Below are positions 1 through 8,318 of a stretch of 64,000 nt of DNA, in pieces (the first letter of the stretch is position 1; each line of letters opens with the position of its first letter). The notes below the pieces were generated by a model. The model was not told where the DNA came from. It searched no databases and saw nothing but the letters and a program-made list of their open reading frames with translations. This DNA is from JAISST01 sp050434145. Lineage in GTDB: Bacteria; Fusobacteriota; Fusobacteriia; Fusobacteriales; Fusobacteriaceae. The stretch lies in the NCBI RefSeq assembly GCF_050434145.1, contig NZ_JBNPVX010000006.1, forward strand, positions 23,867 to 87,866, written 5' to 3'. The translations under genes were made by a program, and so were the position numbers.

Positions 1-58
1 CCTAGCCGCTGCTTGTGGCTCTTTATGTTCGCTGGCATCACGACATACTATCCACATA

Positions 59-232
59 AGCAAAATATCATGTCTAAGACATTCATTTTGCTAACTGGAT
101 AACAAGGCACTGTCGGCTACCAATAGCAGCCGAGCATAGCGAGGCTGGAGGAAAAGAAGAATTAAAAGAATAACAAAAGCATGAATTTTGTGAGTAAAAA
201 ATAGTTTAACAACAGCTTAAAGTATATTATAC
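59..232 (+). promoter_or_regulatory. Structured leader upstream of the glucosaminidase gene (leader copy 1)
   Basis: Positions 1-245 contain no gene and are visibly richer in G+C than the neighbours. Three foldable parts are seen. A long hairpin lies at 59-92, with arms AGCAAAAT and ATTTTGCT and inner arms ATGTC and GACAT. A stem CAGCC (127-131) with GGCTG (143-147) encloses GAGCATAGC. AAGC (177-180) with GCTT (215-218) encloses the core TAAAAAATAGTTT at 195-207. The same order of elements recurs before other genes in the window (see 31055, 43634, 57913 and 59428). No poly-T tract follows, so it is not a simple terminator. Function is unknown. Confidence 0.5.
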
Positions 233-245
233 CAAGGAGGAATCA

Positions 246-1166
246 ATGAACCAGATAAGAAAAAAAAGTTTTTTGTTATTATTGATAGTTATCTCTTCTT
301 TTCTGATGGGAAATGAAGTGGAAAATAACAGAAAACCATCTTTTTTTACATCTGATAGTGAAAACAACTATATTTTATCAAAAAATATAAGTAAGTCATC
401 AAATAAATCAGAAGATTTTAAACCAAGAAGTTCTAACGTAGAAACTTTCAAATACAAAAGCAAAAAACAAAAAGTAGTTTCAGAAGATTTCATTAGAAAA
501 GTTACTAAAAATCCTGATAACAATCAGGCTAAAGAAAATGAGTTTAGAGATGTTCTTAATGTTAAAGATATTAAAACAAAAATTTCTCAAACTGGGAAAA
601 GTAAGAAAGAGGTATTTATTCAGGCACTAATTCCCATTATTGATGAAATACATACAGATATATCAATAGAAAAGGGCAAACTTGAGAGAATAATCAGAAA
701 TGGAGTGAAAACAAATGAAGACAAAAACTTTTTAAATGAATTGTTTGTCAAATATAATGTTTCCAATCAAAATATAGATGAATTACGATCTAAAGTAATT
801 ATTGTTCCAAAGTCTCTGATCCTAGCTCAAGCATCTCTTGAAAGTGGATGGGGATCTTCTGGTGTTGCTCTTGATGCGAACAATCTTTTTGGAATGAAAT
901 CATGGGCTAAGGATCAAAGAAGTTATAAAGTTGGTGCAAATACATATTATAAAAAATATAATACAATCAAAGATTCAGTATCAGATTACATGCTTACTTT
1001 ATCTAGACATAGAGCATATAAAAGTCTTAGAACTGCTATTGGAGATGGAAATGATTCACTGCAGCTTGTAAAGCATTTGAATAACTATTCTGAACTAAAA
1101 AGTGAGTATGGAAGAAAGGTTGGAGTAATTATCAGAGCAAATAATTTATTAGAATATGATTCATAA
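246..1166 (+). CDS. Bax-like glucosaminidase, secreted or membrane-anchored
   Basis: A 306-residue protein with an N-terminal hydrophobic segment after a KK-rich start (about residues 6-22), which reads as a signal peptide or anchor. A low-complexity Ser/Asn/Lys-rich linker runs to about residue 110. The C-terminal half carries a Bax/FlgJ-type glucosaminidase fold: the SLILAQASLESGWG motif with the likely catalytic Glu, then NNLFGMKSW, Tyr-rich YKVGANTYYKKY, and a DSVSDYMLTL helix. By family it would cleave beta-1,4 bonds of peptidoglycan glycans in the periplasm. The ATG is preceded by AAGGAGG at good spacing. It stands alone behind a structured leader. The catalytic fold is clear; the cellular role (division, turnover or secretion) is not. 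Confidence 0.85.
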   Translation: MNQIRKKSFLLLLIVISSFLMGNEVENNRKPSFFTSDSENNYILSKNISKSSNKSEDFKPRSSNVETFKYKSKKQKVVSEDFIRKVTKNPDNNQAKENEFRDVLNVKDIKTKISQTGKSKKEVFIQALIPIIDEIHTDISIEKGKLERIIRNGVKTNEDKNFLNELFVKYNVSNQNIDELRSKVIIVPKSLILAQASLESGWGSSGVALDANNLFGMKSWAKDQRSYKVGANTYYKKYNTIKDSVSDYMLTLSRHRAYKSLRTAIGDGNDSLQLVKHLNNYSELKSEYGRKVGVIIRANNLLEYDS

Positions 1167-1236
1167 TTTTTGCAAAAAAAAGGTTTTAATATCAAATTAA
1201 TTGTTTTTTTAACTAGTTATTTCTAGAAAAATCTTC

Positions 1237-1265
1237 TTGACTAAAAATATAAAGTGATATATAAT
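1237..1265 (+). promoter_or_regulatory. Sigma-70 promoter of the ferredoxin gene
   Basis: TTGACT at 1237-1242 and TATAAT at 1260-1265 are separated by exactly 17 bases, 44 bases before the ferredoxin ATG. This is a near-consensus housekeeping promoter and fits a highly expressed electron carrier. Confidence 0.75.
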
Positions 1266-1308
1266 TAATCGATCAACTTTAAAATAAAATATTTTAGGAG
1301 GAATTAAT

Positions 1309-1479
1309 ATGTTCGTAGTAGATAAAGATGCTTGTATTGGATGTGGAGCTTGTGAAGGAGCTTGTCCTGTAGGGGCAATAGCAGCAACAGATGATGGAAA
1401 ATTTGCTATTAGTGATGCATGTGTAGATTGTGGAGCTTGTGCTGGAGGATGTCCAGTATCTGCAATAGCTGGTGAATAA
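1309..1479 (+). CDS. 2[4Fe-4S] clostridial-type ferredoxin
   Basis: A 56-residue acidic protein with two near-symmetric cluster motifs, CIGCGACEGACP and CVDCGACAGGCP, each giving the CxxCxxCxxxCP pattern of low-potential 2[4Fe-4S] ferredoxins. It would carry electrons in the cytoplasm for fermentative oxidoreductases. The ATG follows TAGGAGGAATTAAT, a strong ribosome binding site. The gene is monocistronic: its own promoter lies at 1237 and a rho-independent terminator at 1490. Length and Cys spacing are exactly those of the family, so the call is secure although the gene is short. Confidence 0.96.
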   Translation: MFVVDKDACIGCGACEGACPVGAIAATDDGKFAISDACVDCGACAGGCPVSAIAGE

Positions 1480-1489
1480 TATTTGAGCG

Positions 1490-1514
1490 AGGGAGTCTTG
1501 TGACTCCCTTTTTA
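1490..1514 (+). terminator. Terminator after the ferredoxin gene
   Basis: AGGGAGTC (1490-1497) pairs perfectly with GACTCCCT (1502-1509) around a 4-base loop, followed by a T-rich run. Confidence 0.9.
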
Positions 1515-1575
1515 TATCCACATGAATTAATATTTAAATTATTTTTGTTTATAAATTTTGGGGGATCATAGGTGT

Positions 1576-2298
1576 ATGTATATTGATAAGGATAATTATT
1601 TAATATCAGAAGAATTATTACAATATGGGATTTCAATTATTTATACTGATAGAAATTTTGGAGATGCTAAAACAATTGAAAAAGAATATATTAAAAATTT
1701 TTTTGATATTAATGATAAAGTAATTGTCTCAGGACATCAGGTACATGGTACAAATATTGAAATTATAAAAAATACTGAAAAAATTTATTTTGAAAATACA
1801 GATGGATTTATAACAGATATAAAAAATGTAGCTCTTTTTACAAAATATGCAGATTGTCTTCCTATCTTCTTTTTTGATAAACAAAAGAAGATTATTGGAG
1901 TTGTACATTCTGGGTGGGCAGGCACTTGTGATAAGATTAGCCTTATTGCCATTGACTTATTTATTAGATACTATAATAGCATGATTGAAGATATTATTGT
2001 TGTATTTGGTATTGGAATTTCTTGGGAAAATTATGAAGTAGGGTTTGAATTTTTAGAAAAATTTAAAAAAAATTTTTCTTCTGATATTATCAAAAAATCT
2101 TTTTTTTATGAAAATAATAAAATATATTTTGATAATTTAAAATTTAACTATCTTATGCTTATTGATAAAGGGATTTTGCCTGAAAATATTTTTACTAATA
2201 ATCTATGTACTTATTCAGATAACAGATTTTTTTCTCATAGACGTGATAATTCTAATTCAGGAAGAAATGGTGCTCTTATTTTCTTTAATACCAAATAG
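1576..2298 (+). CDS. pgeF: PgeF / YfiH-family multicopper polyphenol oxidase-like protein
   Basis: A protein of about 240 residues of the laccase-domain (DUF152, YfiH, LACC1) family. Seen in order: GHQVHGTNIE, the ADCLPIFFF segment, HSGWAGT, and a C-terminal CTYSDNRFFSHRRD block; together they supply the conserved His and Cys residues of the zinc/nucleoside site. Family members have been described as peptidoglycan editing factors and as purine nucleoside phosphorylase/adenosine deaminase-like enzymes; which applies here is open. An in-frame TTG lies 18 bases upstream, but I chose the ATG at 1576 because the G-rich GGGGG sits about 11 bases ahead and the family begins near this residue. There is no obvious partner gene. 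Confidence 0.85.
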   Translation: MYIDKDNYLISEELLQYGISIIYTDRNFGDAKTIEKEYIKNFFDINDKVIVSGHQVHGTNIEIIKNTEKIYFENTDGFITDIKNVALFTKYADCLPIFFFDKQKKIIGVVHSGWAGTCDKISLIAIDLFIRYYNSMIEDIIVVFGIGISWENYEVGFEFLEKFKKNFSSDIIKKSFFYENNKIYFDNLKFNYLMLIDKGILPENIFTNNLCTYSDNRFFSHRRDNSNSGRNGALIFFNTK

Positions 2299-2378
2299 TT
2301 GCTGTTTGGCTCTTATATCTAGTTTATTATATCTTAGAAATTTTCTATATTTCTGAATGTTTGTTGTTTTTTATAGTA

Positions 2379-2407
2379 TTGTTTTTCTATATATTTTATG
2401 CTATAAT
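2379..2407 (+). promoter_or_regulatory. Promoter of the OmpA lipoprotein gene
   Basis: TTGTTT at 2379-2384 and TATAAT at 2402-2407 are spaced by 17 bases, about 68 bases before the start codon, in a T-rich intergenic stretch. Confidence 0.6.
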
Positions 2408-2474
2408 TATTTCACAAGCTTGAAAGCTTAAATTTTTATATAATATATTTTTTATGTTTTAAGGAGGTCTATAC

Positions 2475-3107
2475 ATGAATAAAAAAATAATTACTGGCTT
2501 TGTATTAGCTGGTATATTAGCTGGTTGTACTTCTGCTGATGGCGGACTAAACAACAAAACTAAAGGGACAGCTGCTGGTGGAGCTGTTGGTGCCATAGTC
2601 GGGCAAATAATAGGAAAAGATACAAAAGGAACCGTTATTGGTGCTGCAATAGGTTCACTTGCAGGATTAGGATGGGGAGCATATAGAGATAAGCAAGAGG
2701 CTGAGTTAAGAAAACAACTAGAAAATAGTGAAGTAGAAGTTTCTATCAAAGGAGATAATATAAATCTTTCTCTTCCTGGTGGAGTTACTTTCGGGACTGA
2801 TCAAACGACTATCAAATCTTCATTTTATGGACCACTTAATTCTATTGCTGAAGTATTAATTGCATATCCAGAAACTAGACTTATTGTTGCTGGTCATACA
2901 GATAGCGATGGAGCAGCTAGCTACAATCAAGATTTGTCTGAAAGAAGAGCGGCTAGTGTTAGAAAATATTTAATCAACCGTGGAGTACCTGCTAGCAGAT
3001 TATCAATAGTAGGTTATGGAGAAACAGAACCTGTTGCTAGTAATAGTACTGCTGCTGGTAAAGCAAAGAATAGAAGAGTAGAAATAGAAATTTTGCCTAT
3101 TCGTTAA
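2475..3107 (+). CDS. OmpA-family lipoprotein with glycine zipper (YiaD-like)
   Basis: A 210-residue precursor. Residues 1-18 form a lipoprotein signal ending in the lipobox LAGC, so Cys is the likely acylated N-terminus. Residues about 30-70 are a glycine-zipper segment with repeated GxxxG (GTAAGGAVGAIVGQIIG and a second copy), typical of membrane-inserted hairpins. The C-terminal about 115 residues are an OmpA/MotB domain: AGHTDSDG, NQDLSERRAASV, GYGETEP, and NRRVEIEI bind meso-diaminopimelate peptidoglycan in the family. It would tether the outer membrane to the wall and is the best single sign of a diderm host. AAGGAGG precedes the ATG. A strong terminator follows. Confidence 0.93.
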   Translation: MNKKIITGFVLAGILAGCTSADGGLNNKTKGTAAGGAVGAIVGQIIGKDTKGTVIGAAIGSLAGLGWGAYRDKQEAELRKQLENSEVEVSIKGDNINLSLPGGVTFGTDQTTIKSSFYGPLNSIAEVLIAYPETRLIVAGHTDSDGAASYNQDLSERRAASVRKYLINRGVPASRLSIVGYGETEPVASNSTAAGKAKNRRVEIEILPIR

Positions 3108-3131
3108 TACAAATGAATCCATAATTAAACT

Positions 3132-3168
3132 TGGTGTTGGTATAAATAATTATACCAACGCCATTTTT
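3132..3168 (+). terminator. Terminator after the OmpA lipoprotein gene
   Basis: TGGTGTTGGTATA (3132-3144) pairs with TATACCAACGCCA (3151-3163), 13 pairs with one G-T, followed by a T tract. Confidence 0.9.
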
Positions 3169-3212
3169 AAAAATTGGATATATTTATTTTTGAAAGGGGT
3201 TGAATAGCTACT

Positions 3213-3695
3213 ATGTATAGAATTGGCAATGGTTATGATGTTCATAAATTAGTAGAAGGAAGAAAGTTAATACTATGTGGAGTGGAAATTCAACATACTA
3301 AAGGAGTGCTGGGACATTCTGACGGTGATGTGGGTATACATGCTATTATGGATGCATTGATTGGAGCGTTAGCTTTAGGTGATATCGGTAGTCATTTTCC
3401 AGATAATGATAGTACTTACAAAGATATCGATAGCAAGATTTTATTAAAAAAAGTAATGGAAATTATTAAAAATAAAGGTTATAATGTCATTAATGTAGAT
3501 TGTTCTATTGTATTACAACAACCTAAAATACGATCTTATATTGATTCTATGCGGAGCACACTTAGTCAAGTAATGGAAATTCCTGTAGAAAATATAAGTG
3601 TAAAGGCTACTACTGAAGAAAAGCTTGGATTTACTGGTGATGAAAGTGGTGTCAAATCCTATGCAGTAGTATTGTTAAAGAAAATAAATGAATAA
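3213..3695 (+). CDS. ispF: 2-C-methyl-D-erythritol 2,4-cyclodiphosphate synthase
   Basis: A 160-residue protein, the normal length for IspF. It catalyses cyclisation of CDP-methylerythritol 2-phosphate to MEcPP with release of CMP in the non-mevalonate isoprenoid pathway. The metal-binding N-terminus GNGYDVHKL, the HSDGDVGIHAIMDAL block with the third His ligand, DIGSHFPD, and the C-terminal KATTEEKLGFTG segment are all present. A weak GAAAGGGG ribosome site lies somewhat far upstream of the ATG. No other isoprenoid gene is nearby, so the pathway is scattered in this genome. Confidence 0.96.
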   Translation: MYRIGNGYDVHKLVEGRKLILCGVEIQHTKGVLGHSDGDVGIHAIMDALIGALALGDIGSHFPDNDSTYKDIDSKILLKKVMEIIKNKGYNVINVDCSIVLQQPKIRSYIDSMRSTLSQVMEIPVENISVKATTEEKLGFTGDESGVKSYAVVLLKKINE

Positions 3696-3778
3696 TCCAA
3701 TCATCTGTGCAATTCATAAAATTATATATTGAAACAATTCTTTTAATCATGAAGCACTAAATTAATAAGGAGAACAAT

Positions 3779-5692
3779 ATGTCTATACTTCAAGTAAAAG
3801 ACTTGTACATGGGCTTTCTTGATGAAACTTTATTTAGAAATGTCTCTTTTTCTGTAGATGAGAGAGACAAAATAGGTATTATTGGTATTAATGGTTCTGG
3901 TAAAAGTACTTTAATCAAAATATTATTAGGACTTGAAAATAATGAAATTGATCCAAATACTAAAGAAAGAGGAAGTATTTCCAAGTCTAGTAATCTAAAA
4001 ATAGGATATTTATCTCAAAATCCAGTTTTTAATAAATCAAATACTGTTTTTGAAGAATTAATGGATGTTTTTCAAGAGGTTAAAGAAGACTATCACCGTA
4101 TACAAATACTAACTCAGATTCTATCTGTTGAATCAGAAGATTTTGATAAGAATATGCAAGAACTTGGTGAAGTCACATCGAGATATGAAAGTAATCAGGG
4201 TTATAGTCTAGAATACAAGATAAAACAAGTGTTAAATGGACTTGGTGTTTATGATTATTTATGGAATAATAAAATACAAAATCTTTCTGGAGGTCAATTA
4301 TCACGGATTGCTCTTGGAAAAATTCTTTTAGAAGAACCAGATTTGCTAATTCTTGATGAACCAACCAATCATTTAGATTTAAATGCTATTGAATGGCTTG
4401 AAAAATATCTCAAAGAGTATAATAAAGCTGTTATACTCGTTTCTCATGATGTATATTTTTTAGATAATGTAGTAAATCGTATATTTGAAATTGAACAAAA
4501 AAAGCTTAATATATATACTGGGAACTATACTGATTTTGTAATTCAAAAAGAAGCATATATCTCTGGTGCTGTAAAAAGTTATACAAAAGAGCAAGAAAAA
4601 GTTAAAAAAATGGAAGAATTTATTCGTCGATATAAAGCAGGAGTAAAATCTAAGCAGGCACGTGGAAGAGAAAAGATATTAAATAGAATGGAAAAAATGG
4701 AAAATCCTGTTTTTGTTCCTAGAAAAATGAAATTGAAATTTAAACCTAAGATTCAAAGTGGTTCTAATGTTCTGTTTCTTAAGAATTTATCCAAATCTTT
4801 TGGTGATAAAAATTTATTTCAAAATCTTAATCTCAATCTTTATCGTGGAGATAAAGTTGGTATAATTGGAAAGAATGGTGTTGGCAAATCCACACTATTA
4901 AAAATGATCATGGATTCTATTGAAAATCCAATTGATGGAATTAAAATAGGAGAAAAAGTAAAAATTGCTTATTATGATCAAGCACATCAAGGTTTAAACT
5001 TAAAAAATACAATAGTAGAAGAATTAACTTATGGATATGATCTTACATATGAGAAAGCTCGTACTTTAGCTGGAGGATTTCTTTTTTCTGATGAAGATGC
5101 AGACAAGGTCATTGGAAGTCTTAGTGGTGGAGAAAAAGCTAGAGTGGTATTTATGAAAATGTTGTTAGAAGAGCCTAATTTCATAATATTAGATGAACCA
5201 ACAAACCACTTAGATATTTATTCCAGAGAGATATTGATTGAAGCATTAGAAGATTATGAAGGTACAATCTTAGTTGTTTCTCATGATAGAAATTTTTTGG
5301 ATTCTATTGTGACGAGTATTTATGAAATAACTGAAGATGGTGCCGATTTATTTGACGGAGACTACAATAGTTATATTCAACAAAGAGATACCAAAGTTAT
5401 ACCTGAAAAAAAAGTAGAAAAACTTAGCATATATGAAGAAAATAAAAAGTTTAATTCAATGATTAGGTCTATTGAAAAGAAAATTGCTAAAATAGAAACT
5501 CAAATCAATAAAGAAGAAGAAAATAAAAAAATAATTGAAGATAAACTTCATAAAGCTGGTCAAGAAAATAATGTAGACTCTCTTATTTCACTACAAGAAA
5601 AATTGGATAATATTGATAATAATATTATTTCTCTTATGGAAGAGTGGGAGAATGCAAATGAAGAATTAGAAGAATATAAAATAAATAAATAA
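3779..5692 (+). CDS. ABC-F family ATPase (Uup/YdiF-like), ribosome-associated
   Basis: 637 residues with two ABC ATPase domains and no membrane segments, the ABC-F plan. Domain 1 has Walker A GINGSGKST (about 41-49), signature LSGGQ, and Walker B LLILDEPTNHLD. A Lys/Arg-rich linker with long helices (about 260-310) follows. Domain 2 has GKNGVGKST, LSGGEKAR and IILDEPTNHLD. The last 90 residues are a charged coiled coil (EKKIAKIETQINKEEENKK), as in Uup. ABC-F proteins act on ribosomes to relieve stalling or gate translation; antibiotic-protecting members differ mainly in the linker length, and nothing here marks it as a resistance determinant. AAGGAGAAC precedes the ATG and a terminator follows at once. 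Confidence 0.9.
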   Translation: MSILQVKDLYMGFLDETLFRNVSFSVDERDKIGIIGINGSGKSTLIKILLGLENNEIDPNTKERGSISKSSNLKIGYLSQNPVFNKSNTVFEELMDVFQEVKEDYHRIQILTQILSVESEDFDKNMQELGEVTSRYESNQGYSLEYKIKQVLNGLGVYDYLWNNKIQNLSGGQLSRIALGKILLEEPDLLILDEPTNHLDLNAIEWLEKYLKEYNKAVILVSHDVYFLDNVVNRIFEIEQKKLNIYTGNYTDFVIQKEAYISGAVKSYTKEQEKVKKMEEFIRRYKAGVKSKQARGREKILNRMEKMENPVFVPRKMKLKFKPKIQSGSNVLFLKNLSKSFGDKNLFQNLNLNLYRGDKVGIIGKNGVGKSTLLKMIMDSIENPIDGIKIGEKVKIAYYDQAHQGLNLKNTIVEELTYGYDLTYEKARTLAGGFLFSDEDADKVIGSLSGGEKARVVFMKMLLEEPNFIILDEPTNHLDIYSREILIEALEDYEGTILVVSHDRNFLDSIVTSIYEITEDGADLFDGDYNSYIQQRDTKVIPEKKVEKLSIYEENKKFNSMIRSIEKKIAKIETQINKEEENKKIIEDKLHKAGQENNVDSLISLQEKLDNIDNNIISLMEEWENANEELEEYKINK

Positions 5693-5717
5693 AGGTTGAA
5701 TTTTATTCAACCTTTTT
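5693..5717 (+). terminator. Terminator after the ABC-F gene
   Basis: AGGTTGAA (5693-5700) pairs with TTCAACCT (5706-5713) over a 5-base loop, followed by T residues. The rest of the gap to 5980 is AT-rich with no gene or structure that I can support. Confidence 0.85.
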
Positions 5718-5980
5718 AACATTATTTTATATAAGCATATTTTTATATTTGAAAATTAATGATAACATAATAGGGATTGTATAAAAGACTCTATCAATTT
5801 TTATTTCCTTGACGAAATTTTACTATTTAAATCTAGAAATTTTGGATAATTTTCATGTCCCATGGATGTTTTATCATAAATGATATTTAATTAAAATCAT
5901 TCACATTCTATATTGTTCTAAAATTTTCTGGATTATATTATAACTTACTTAATTATTTACAATCAATAGTTAATATAAAA

Positions 5981-6940
5981 TTATACAGAAGTTTCAAACA
6001 TACGTTTTTCGATTTTATCAAAGACAGATTTAGTGATTTCAATAAAATCCATTAAATATGGTTTTGTGGTATGATTTTTGTGGTGAGCCAAAACTAATTT
6101 ATGAAAGACAAATTTTTCTTCAGAAAGAATAGGAAAAGCATTAAAATCATTAAACATATTAGCTAACATTCCTAATCTCATTTGTGTACAAAAAAATATA
6201 CCATAATTATAAGGGTATAATGGTAATAACAATTCTGTGCTCATAGTTTCTAAAAATATTTTTGGTTTAATATTATCTATTTTCAAGCAATTATCAATAA
6301 TTGTCCTTATTCTAGAAGGAGCTTTTTGTAATAAAAAAGGGACATTAGCAAAGGCTTTAAGGCTAGTACCATTTTTAAATTTTGATTTTAAAGACTTGAA
6401 GGAATTTCCAAAATGCATTTTCAATAGTGCATCACTAATTACAAGATAAATACGATCTTTAAACAATGGGATAATATTTAAGTTTGAATTTTCTTTTGGC
6501 ATAATTCCAATGAAAATATCAATTTCATTAGAAAAAATCATTTTTTCCAGAATTTCAGAATTTTCATCAATTGTAACTATAGTAATATTTGGCCATTTTT
6601 TATAAAATTCTTCTAAAATTAGTGGAATACAAAGTTGAGCTCTATATGATAAAATTCCTAGACGTAATTTTGCTACTTCTTTATTTTTGATATCTGACAA
6701 CTTTTTTAAAAGTTTTTCTTCTGCAGAAATAATTTCTAATGCAAATTCTTTAAATACTTCTCCTGCATATGTAAGTGACAATTTAGGTTTACGATTAAAA
6801 AGAATGATTCCATAATGATCCTCTAATTTTTTGATATGTTGAGTTAAGTTTTGTTGACTAATATAAAGTGTTTTGGCAGCATTAGTGACATGAAGTTCTT
6901 TTGTTAGTTCCACAAAATATTTCAAACTGGTTAAATTCAT
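5981..6940 (-). CDS. LysR-family transcriptional regulator, divergent from the carboxylate island
   Basis: A 319-residue LysR protein. The winged helix occupies residues 1-60 (LKYFVELTKELHVTNAAKTL, ISQQNLTQHIKKLE, LFNRKPKLSLTYAGE), and the rest is a periplasmic-binding-protein-like effector domain (FIGIMPKENSNLNIIPL). The ATG at 6940 is preferred over an upstream GTG because AGGTGG sits just ahead of it. It diverges from the hydroxyacid dehydrogenase at 7349 and probably controls that operon and itself through the TTGTTA-type repeats in between. It is a close paralogue of the LysR at 12469-13416: the HTH regions are nearly identical. The effector is unknown but is likely an organic acid. Confidence 0.93.
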   Translation of the reverse strand: MNLTSLKYFVELTKELHVTNAAKTLYISQQNLTQHIKKLEDHYGIILFNRKPKLSLTYAGEVFKEFALEIISAEEKLLKKLSDIKNKEVAKLRLGILSYRAQLCIPLILEEFYKKWPNITIVTIDENSEILEKMIFSNEIDIFIGIMPKENSNLNIIPLFKDRIYLVISDALLKMHFGNSFKSLKSKFKNGTSLKAFANVPFLLQKAPSRIRTIIDNCLKIDNIKPKIFLETMSTELLLPLYPYNYGIFFCTQMRLGMLANMFNDFNAFPILSEEKFVFHKLVLAHHKNHTTKPYLMDFIEITKSVFDKIEKRMFETSV

Positions 6941-6983
6941 AATTACCACCTATAAATCATTTATTAAATTATTAATAATTTAA

Positions 6984-7251
6984 TACAATATTTTGTTGTT
7001 ACTTACATATAGTATATAATGCGGCTATCAAGTAGTCAAGAATTCTTTTTCTAATGAAAAAACTAGAATTTATTATGATTTCTCTAATAAATTTTATAAA
7101 TATCATATATTTTCAAATTTACAGATGAATAATTTAAAGAATACACTTTTTAATGAAAAGGTGTATTTTTTAGTTATATTCATTGATATTATTATATTTA
7201 ACTATGATACATTAAAAAAATAAGAATTTTAACAATATTTTGTTGTTAAAA
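6984..7251. promoter_or_regulatory. Divergent control region with duplicated LysR-type operator
   Basis: The 408-base gap between two divergent starts holds two copies of the same word: ACAATATTTTGTTGTTA at 6985-7001 and again at 7232-7248. The second copy sits inside a perfect inverted repeat, TTTTAACAA (7227-7235) and TTGTTAAAA (7243-7251) with a 7-base spacer, which fits the T-N11-A form of LysR sites. Between them is a hairpin with arms AATACAC and GTGTATT (about 7140-7167) followed by T residues, perhaps a small terminator. Binding is inferred, not shown. Confidence 0.55.
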
Positions 7252-7268
7252 ATATAAAAATAAATTGT

Positions 7269-7297
7269 TTTACTTTAATACAAAATGATTATATTAT
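7269..7297 (+). promoter_or_regulatory. Promoter of the hydroxyacid dehydrogenase / TctCBA operon
   Basis: TTTACT at 7269-7274 and TATTAT at 7292-7297 are 17 bases apart, directly downstream of the inverted repeat at 7227-7251, the expected place for a LysR-activated promoter. Confidence 0.5.
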
Positions 7298-7348
7298 AAT
7301 AATATGTTATGAATATAGTTGGTAGTTATATTAAAATATGGAGGTTTT

Positions 7349-8308
7349 ATGAGAATAGTACTTGCTGGTGAATATCCTGAAGGAACTTATGAAGAAGTTT
7401 CTAGAATATTCTCTACTGAAAATGAAGTAATAAAAATAAATAAAATAGATGATTATGAAAAGATGACAAATGCAGAAATAATAATTTTGAGAATTTTCAA
7501 GGCCAACAAAGATGTGATAGAAAGAAATAAAAATTTGAAAATGATTGTTAGATGGGGAGCAGGTTATGATTCAGTTGATATAAAATCAGCTGGAGAAAAA
7601 GGTGTTGTTGTAACTAATACTCCAGGTGCTAATTCTAAGGCAGTAGCAGAATTGACAGTGCTATTCATGTTAGCTTTAAACAGAAAATTATTAAATCATG
7701 TATCTTCATTAAGAAAAGGAGTATGGAGTAAAAATAATTTTTTAAATGAATCATTTATGTTAAATAATAAAACAATAGGAATAATAGGTAGTGGGAATAT
7801 AGGTCAAAATGTAGCAAAAATTGTTAGAGTATTTGGAGCAAAAGTCATTTATTATGATGTTTCCAGATTGAATGAGGAAAAAGAAAGATCACTTTTGATG
7901 AATTATGTGGATTTTGAAACTCTTATAAAAACTTCAGATATAATTACTTTACATATTCCATTATTGGAATCAACAAAAAATATTATTGGATCAAAAGAGA
8001 TAGATCAAATGAAAAATGGAGCTATGCTTATAAATGCTTCCAGAGGCGGGCTTGTAGATGAAAAAGCTCTTTTAGATGGAATAAAATCAAAAAAACTTTC
8101 TGGAGCAGCATTGGATTGTGTACAAAATGAACCTCTTGATAAAAATGATGAATTACTGAATACACCTAATATAATAATTACACCACATATTGGTGGTGGA
8201 ACATCTGACCTAAAGGAGATAATAATAGATATAATGAAAGATGATATATCTGATTTTATATCAGGAAAAGAAGTAAACCATATAGTGAATAAAGAATGGT
8301 TAAAATAA
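7349..8308 (+). CDS. D-isomer specific 2-hydroxyacid dehydrogenase (NAD-dependent)
   Basis: 319 residues. The N-terminal catalytic lobe is followed by the Rossmann domain: GIIGSGNIGQNVAKIV (dinucleotide-binding GxGxxG), the substrate Arg in NASRGGLVDEKALL, Glu in LDCVQNEPL, and the His in ITPHIGGGT. It would interconvert a 2-oxo acid and a D-2-hydroxy acid in the cytoplasm. The ATG at 7349 is chosen because GGAGG lies six bases ahead; an in-frame GTG 30 bases earlier has no such site. It leads an operon with an amidohydrolase and a Tct transporter, so its substrate is probably the imported carboxylate or a product of it. Exact specificity cannot be read. Confidence 0.88.
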   Translation: MRIVLAGEYPEGTYEEVSRIFSTENEVIKINKIDDYEKMTNAEIIILRIFKANKDVIERNKNLKMIVRWGAGYDSVDIKSAGEKGVVVTNTPGANSKAVAELTVLFMLALNRKLLNHVSSLRKGVWSKNNFLNESFMLNNKTIGIIGSGNIGQNVAKIVRVFGAKVIYYDVSRLNEEKERSLLMNYVDFETLIKTSDIITLHIPLLESTKNIIGSKEIDQMKNGAMLINASRGGLVDEKALLDGIKSKKLSGAALDCVQNEPLDKNDELLNTPNIIITPHIGGGTSDLKEIIIDIMKDDISDFISGKEVNHIVNKEWLK

Positions 8309-8318
8309 AGGTGAAACA

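Noticed and set aside
108..150. Cobalamin-riboswitch-like words (GGCACTGT followed by a GGCTGGAGG block)
   Set aside because: The B12 box and the conserved core around the CCGCCACTGT motif are missing, and the downstream gene is a cell wall hydrolase.
2459..2749. Ala/Pro-rich frame antisense to the OmpA lipoprotein gene
   Set aside because: It is a shadow of the glycine-zipper codons, with no start signal.
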